Of a stretch of DNA of 12,218 nucleotides, positions 7,035-12,218 are shown in pieces. Position numbers and translations under genes: made by a program. This stretch comes from Loktanella sp. UBA3435 (GTDB lineage: Bacteria; Pseudomonadota; Alphaproteobacteria; Rhodobacterales; Rhodobacteraceae). Numbering within the stretch: position 1 is the stretch's first letter; each line of letters starts with the position of its first letter. The stretch lies in contig DFSO01000058.1 of assembly GCA_002378665.1 (NCBI GenBank), positions 1 to 12,218 of the forward strand. Direction: 5' to 3'. Under the pieces are notes generated by a model, which made no database searches, was not told the DNA's origin, and saw only the letters and a list, made by a program, of their open reading frames with translations.

Positions 7035-7610
7035 TTATGGGCGCCATCTACGCTGGTCAGGCACATGAAGCCGCAGCTTGTCACCGACCTTGATTGCGCC
7101 CTCATGCTGCACCCAAGCGGTCACACCGCGACGGCCCTGCGCGGCAGGTTTGAACAATACACCCTTCTCAGGATGCGCGGCCTCAATCTCGCGTCCGGGC
7201 AAAACGCAGGGCCGGTTTTCCATATCGACCACAATTGTCGTGCCGTTTTCGGCCTGCAACCGCGACGACGGCGGCACATGGGTGAAATCAGAGATGCCTT
7301 TCACGACAATCGAACAGCCAAGCAGCGCTGGATCAAGCCAGTCCAGCCCGCATTTGGCGGCAATCGCATCAATCTCTTCCTGCGACATCACCGACAACTG
7401 CCGTTCATTGCGAATCTCGGTGCCTTGCTTCCATAGCGATTTAACCCGCACACAAGACGCTCGCGTCACCCCACTATGCGCCTCGCCCTCGGCGCCCGCA
7501 TAGGTCAGGCGCATCTCGGCGGTGGCAACGCTGCACAGCCCCGTATCGGGTGGCACGGTACCCAACCAAGTGATTTCGCCGTATTGTTCTGTGGGGGCTA
7601 GTGCAGGCAT
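7035..7610 (-). CDS. MOSC domain-containing protein
   Basis: The product is 191 aa and almost wholly a MOSC (molybdenum cofactor sulfurase C-terminal) domain of the stand-alone bacterial type, related to YiiM/YuaD-like proteins. Visible family features are the N-terminal strand region with HSG at 45-47, the RQLSVMSQEE segment at 70-79, LLGCSIVVKG at 96-105, the conserved cysteine in ENRPC (C135), and RRGVTAWVQHEGAIKVGDKL near the end. The cysteine is the residue expected to carry sulfur or to contact molybdenum cofactor. The start ATG at 7608-7610 has GGAG seven bases upstream. It sits between the ftsH and fhs terminators and so is probably monocistronic. The substrate is unknown, and its place next to C1 genes does not reveal its role. 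Confidence 0.88.
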   Translation of the reverse strand: MPALAPTEQYGEITWLGTVPPDTGLCSVATAEMRLTYAGAEGEAHSGVTRASCVRVKSLWKQGTEIRNERQLSVMSQEEIDAIAAKCGLDWLDPALLGCSIVVKGISDFTHVPPSSRLQAENGTTIVVDMENRPCVLPGREIEAAHPEKGVLFKPAAQGRRGVTAWVQHEGAIKVGDKLRLHVPDQRRWRP

Positions 7611-7688
7611 GTCTTACTCCAATTTTCGACATTGGTAACGGGCCCAACCCGCAGGATCAAATCGCAATTTGTGACGCGACCCGTAACG

Positions 7689-7721
7689 AAAAACGCCGCC
7701 CCATCTCTGGCGCGGCGTTTT
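7689..7721 (-). terminator. Intrinsic terminator after ftsH
   Basis: On the minus strand AAAACGCCGC pairs perfectly with GCGGCGTTTT (arms 7712-7721 and 7690-7699, 12-nt loop), and the T-run continues to five T. It begins three bases after the ftsH stop codon. The A-tract before and T-tract after the GC core are the classical form, and it should end the pal-cpoB-tilS-ftsH transcript. The A-run makes it potentially active in both directions. Confidence 0.88.
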
Positions 7722-7724
7722 CAT

Positions 7725-9644
<1,920 letters not shown>

Positions 9645-9651
9645 GGGGACA

Positions 9652-9657
9652 CTCCTT
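9652..9657 (-). promoter_or_regulatory. Ribosome binding site that fixes the ftsH TTG start
   Basis: AAGGAG on the minus strand lies seven bases before TTG at 9642-9644. There is no in-frame ATG near the family N-terminus, and a GTG that overlaps the site is too close to be used, so this Shine-Dalgarno decides the start. Confidence 0.8.
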
Positions 9658-9703
9658 AAATTCGGGAAAGAGAGGCGACAGAGTCGCGTCAAACGTTTCC
9701 TCT

Positions 9704-9731
9704 AAAATAGTGACAAAACCCTAATCTTCAA
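9704..9731 (-). promoter_or_regulatory. Weak candidate ftsH promoter
   Basis: On the minus strand TTGAAG (9726-9731, overlapping the tilS stop) and TATTTT (9704-9709) are spaced by 16 bases. A separate, possibly stress-responsive ftsH promoter would be biologically reasonable, but the match is only fair. A small GCGAC-TCT-GTCGC hairpin (9675-9687) lies between it and the ribosome site. Confidence 0.2.
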
Positions 9732-10993
9732 TGCGCAACCAAAGAAGAATGGAAATCCGCGACAATCCGCGCTGCCCAACCCTGCGAATAGCCCGCAATA
9801 GGGGCAGAAACAAGGACATCACCGCGCCAAATGGCGGGCGACGCCATTAAAGATGCCCGCGGCAATCCCGTTTCGCGCCAATCAGGGCAGCTTGCGATTC
9901 CCTCACCCAAGGCGCGGACCCGCAAATCATCGGCGTGGGGGCCACTTAAGGACCAACGACCATCCCAAATCTCATCCGTTTTGCAAACGGTCATGCGAAC
10001 CGCATTGGGTTCGCGCATGATCCGAAGAGCTGTGCCCTCTTTCACCACCAAACATCCCGCCGCCGTCGCCGTACCCGACAATACCAGCCCCTCATTGAGA
10101 TGCTGCAACGTTGTCGCGCGCGGAGGATAGCCAAGGCCGCCAACCCATCCAATTGCCTTTGCAAACAAACGTCTTTTCATTTCAACCGGCAGATGCGCCA
10201 CGTCAGCCAAAACCAAATCGCCATCATGCGTGGAAATATACCGTTCCGCCTCGGCGCGCGCGTAGTGCTCCAAAGCATCTCGGGCTTGTCGCACAGCCAT
10301 GCCGCTGTGATGCAAAACAGGTAGTGTAACACCCAATTCCGCAAGATGGGCCAAAGCTTTACGCACGCGAATTCTTTCGAAATCCACGTTTTCGTTGCTT
10401 GGATCATCAATCCACGCCACCGCGTTTCGTTTTAGGTAATCTCGCAATTGATTACGCTGCACCGTGAGCAATGGACGATGCCAAACAAGACCATGACGAC
10501 TGAAAACGCGGTCCATCAGCGCCAGACCGTCAATACCCGCCTTGCGCGCCAAACGCATGACAAACGTTTCTGCGACATCATCGAGCGTGTGGCCCAAGAT
10601 GATGGTCTCGATCCCATTTTCTGCGGCCCAGTCAGCCATCAATTTATATCGGGCTGTGCGCGCTTGTGCTTGCACGTTGCCGTGCCCGTCCCAAGTGGTC
10701 CAGCGCAAGGTTTCATGCGCAACCCAGATGTCATCACAAAAGTCGGCGACAGCTTCGGCTTCGGCCACGGCCTCATCGCGCAACCCGTGATCAACCGTAA
10801 CAGCCCATAGCTGAACACCGACCTTGTGCGCCCAACGGGACATCACATGCAGCAACGCCATTGAATCGCCGCCGCCAGACACCGCAACCGCGATCCCGCC
10901 CTCGACTACCGCGCTACGGCATTCCGCATGAATTAAGCCAATCAGCCGGGCGTCTTCGCCCTGTGCGACAAGCCAGCTCTGATCTAGCTGCAT
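9728..10993 (-). CDS. tilS: tRNA(Ile)-lysidine synthase
   Basis: TilS attaches lysine to C34 of the tRNA-Ile with CAU anticodon, using ATP, so that it reads AUA; this is essential in most bacteria. The 421-aa protein shows the N-type ATP pyrophosphatase P-loop SGGGDS at 39-44, HGLRDE at 69-74, QARTARY at 110-116, GHTLDDVAETF at 134-144, RPLL at 173-176 and the IDDPSN...RIRVR block at 195-211, followed by a divergent C-terminal domain. Length is normal. The ATG at 10991-10993 lies inside the end of cpoB: the genes overlap by 10 bp, which points to co-transcription and coupled translation. The position between cpoB and ftsH is common in alphaproteobacteria. Confidence 0.95.
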   Translation of the reverse strand: MQLDQSWLVAQGEDARLIGLIHAECRSAVVEGGIAVAVSGGGDSMALLHVMSRWAHKVGVQLWAVTVDHGLRDEAVAEAEAVADFCDDIWVAHETLRWTTWDGHGNVQAQARTARYKLMADWAAENGIETIILGHTLDDVAETFVMRLARKAGIDGLALMDRVFSRHGLVWHRPLLTVQRNQLRDYLKRNAVAWIDDPSNENVDFERIRVRKALAHLAELGVTLPVLHHSGMAVRQARDALEHYARAEAERYISTHDGDLVLADVAHLPVEMKRRLFAKAIGWVGGLGYPPRATTLQHLNEGLVLSGTATAAGCLVVKEGTALRIMREPNAVRMTVCKTDEIWDGRWSLSGPHADDLRVRALGEGIASCPDWRETGLPRASLMASPAIWRGDVLVSAPIAGYSQGWAARIVADFHSSLVAH

Positions 10994-11805
10994 CCGAAGT
11001 TTTGCATCGCAGAACGGGCATCCAATTCGGCAGGGCTGCCCGGGAAACGCGTGCCGACTTCGGCCAGCGTAATACAGCCGTCCTGCACTTGGCCAATCGC
11101 ACCGAGCGTATAGCCCAACTTGTACAATGCGTCAGGCGCCTTATCGCCCGCAGGATTGGTTGAGAAAGCCTCAAGATAAGCGCGTGCCGCATTGGTCAAC
11201 TCGCCCAAACCTTCCAAGGCCTCACCGCGCAGATATGCGGCTTCTGCGGCTACTGGAGAGCCGGGGTAGGACGTGCCAAAGGTCTCAAGCTGGTCAACGG
11301 CGCCGCGAAAGTCACCTGATGCGAGCGCCTCCTGCGCCCGCTCAAAGTCTTCTTTTTCGCCAATAGCGAGTTCTGGACCACTGGAAGGTGTCGGCGCAGG
11401 CGCAGCAGTCGCGATACTCGCCGCACTATCCACACCGCCCAAACTTGGCGTGTCACCAAGGCTGCCGATATCACAGCCAGGTTCTAATTCGCACAGGCGA
11501 AACTCAAGATCGCCAATACGGTTTGTGCCGTCAGTTGTGACGCGGTTCACGCGGTTCTCAACCTCTTCGGACTTGGACGTCAACCGTACCAATTCCGCTT
11601 CAATCGCGTTCAAACGGTCCAGCGGCGTGTTCCCCACCGATCCCGTCGTCAAAGCACCCGTTGTGGAGAGTTCACTGCGCAAGCGCTGAACATCCGTATA
11701 AAGCACCGTCAATTGCTGACGGATATCGGCCAATGTTGCATCTTGGGCAAAGGCCGCAGGGGCGCTTAATCCAAGTGCCAAGATCAGGGCAAGACGGTGC
11801 ATCAT
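10984..11805 (-). CDS. cpoB: Cell division coordinator CpoB / Tol-Pal system protein YbgF
   Basis: This is a periplasmic protein of the Tol-Pal system that in E. coli links outer-membrane constriction with septal peptidoglycan synthesis. It has a signal peptide MMHRLALILALGLSAPAAFA (1-20, cleavage predicted after AFA). Coiled-coil stretches follow at about 23-46 and 61-92, then an Ala/Pro/Ser-rich linker at about 113-145 and a C-terminal array of tetratricopeptide-like repeats at about 150-265. Four cysteines (C105, C111, C234, C272) remain in the predicted mature protein and could form disulfides. The start ATG at 11803-11805 is followed by a second ATG; AAGGA nine bases upstream overlaps the pal stop codon. 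It lies 12 bp after pal and overlaps tilS by 10 bp, so it is clearly in the operon. Total length is 273 aa, normal for the family. Confidence 0.93.
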   Translation of the reverse strand: MMHRLALILALGLSAPAAFAQDATLADIRQQLTVLYTDVQRLRSELSTTGALTTGSVGNTPLDRLNAIEAELVRLTSKSEEVENRVNRVTTDGTNRIGDLEFRLCELEPGCDIGSLGDTPSLGGVDSAASIATAAPAPTPSSGPELAIGEKEDFERAQEALASGDFRGAVDQLETFGTSYPGSPVAAEAAYLRGEALEGLGELTNAARAYLEAFSTNPAGDKAPDALYKLGYTLGAIGQVQDGCITLAEVGTRFPGSPAELDARSAMQNFGCS

Positions 11806-11817
11806 ACGTAGTATTCC

Positions 11818-12218
11818 TTAGCTAAGTGAAGCTATCGAGATCACAGTCACAGCGCGACGGTTCTTGGAATAACAAGACTCGTCCGAACAAACCTCAATCG
11901 GGCGCTCTTTGCCGTAAGATGTGACGCGCAAGCGGTCGGACGGAATGCCCTGTGACACAAGGAACTCGCGCACAGCATTGGCACGGCGGAAACCAAGACC
12001 GATGTTATATTCACGTGTGCCCACTTCGTCGGCGTGGCCTTCGATGATCGCCAGATACTCAGGGTTGGACTGCAACCAGCCAGACTGACCCACCAAAATC
12101 TGTTTGCCCTGCTCGGTCAGCGTGGATGTATCCACCGCAAACAAAACACGGTCACCGATTGTTTGGTTAAAATACAACGGGCTCTTAGGATCGTTTGCAC
12201 CACCTAGATTGGCATTTG
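11818..12218 (-). CDS. pal: Peptidoglycan-associated lipoprotein Pal (5' truncated by window edge)
   Basis: Pal is an outer-membrane lipoprotein that binds the diaminopimelate stems of peptidoglycan through an OmpA-like domain and is moved by TolQRA/TolB during division. The frame is open to the window edge: codons upstream of 12177 read on as NANLGGANDPKSPLYFNQ, so the leucine codon TTG at 12175-12177 is internal and not a start. The visible 133 residues carry the OmpA-C fold, including VLFAVDTSTLTEQG, the ligand-binding IEGHADEVGTREYNIGLGFRRA block, and the end RVTSYGKERPIEVC. The lipobox and signal peptide are beyond the window. The stop at 11818-11820 is 12 bp before cpoB. Confidence 0.95.
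   Translation of the reverse strand, partial: NANLGGANDPKSPLYFNQTIGDRVLFAVDTSTLTEQGKQILVGQSGWLQSNPEYLAIIEGHADEVGTREYNIGLGFRRANAVREFLVSQGIPSDRLRVTSYGKERPIEVCSDESCYSKNRRAVTVISIASLS

Noticed and set aside
7658..7671. CAAAT-CGCA-ATTTG inverted repeat upstream of the MOSC gene
   Set aside because: Only 5-bp arms in an AT-biased spot; such repeats are expected by chance and nothing else supports an operator.

Overview
The window looks like ordinary chromosome from an alphaproteobacterium of the Rhodobacteraceae/Roseobacter type. The evidence is the gene order pal-cpoB(ybgF)-tilS-ftsH, a ligase-associated helicase/PdeM pair, a four-helix membrane protein with a LytTR domain, and moderate-to-high GC. 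I see no mobile element, CRISPR array, tRNA or rRNA, and no convincing undescribed multi-gene system.

Left part, plus strand (1-3413): the 3' end of an unrecognised gene is followed by a 16-bp perfect inverted repeat. Then come a Lhr-type DEXH helicase (322-2733) and the metallophosphoesterase PdeM (2730-3413), which share a 4-bp ATGA overlap. These two belong to the 'ligase-associated DNA damage response' families. Their usual partners, an ATP-dependent ligase and an exonuclease, are not in the window.

Centre, minus strand (3358-7610): reading in the transcribed direction, a MOSC-domain protein ends at a hairpin terminator. Next are fhs (formate-tetrahydrofolate ligase) and folD (methylene-THF dehydrogenase/cyclohydrolase), separated by 81 bp that contain a strong GC-rich hairpin. 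Together they interconvert formate and 5,10-methylene-THF. Then, after an AT-rich 116-bp spacer, comes the membrane LytTR regulator. Its 3' end overlaps the 3' end of pdeM by 56 bp, tail to tail.

Right part, minus strand (7725-12218): pal (cut by the window edge), cpoB/ybgF, tilS and ftsH lie head to tail with small gaps or overlaps. The run ends in a clear intrinsic terminator just after ftsH. This is the distal part of a tol-pal cluster: envelope constriction factors (Pal, CpoB), a tRNA-Ile2 modifying enzyme (TilS) and the membrane AAA+ protease (FtsH).

All plus-strand reading frames opposite fhs, ftsH and tilS, some of them long, are judged to be shadows of the conserved genes. The most useful second-look items are non-coding: the 239-284 inverted repeat, the hairpin between fhs and folD, the possible competing hairpins in the fhs leader, and the AT-rich promoter region of the LytTR gene.
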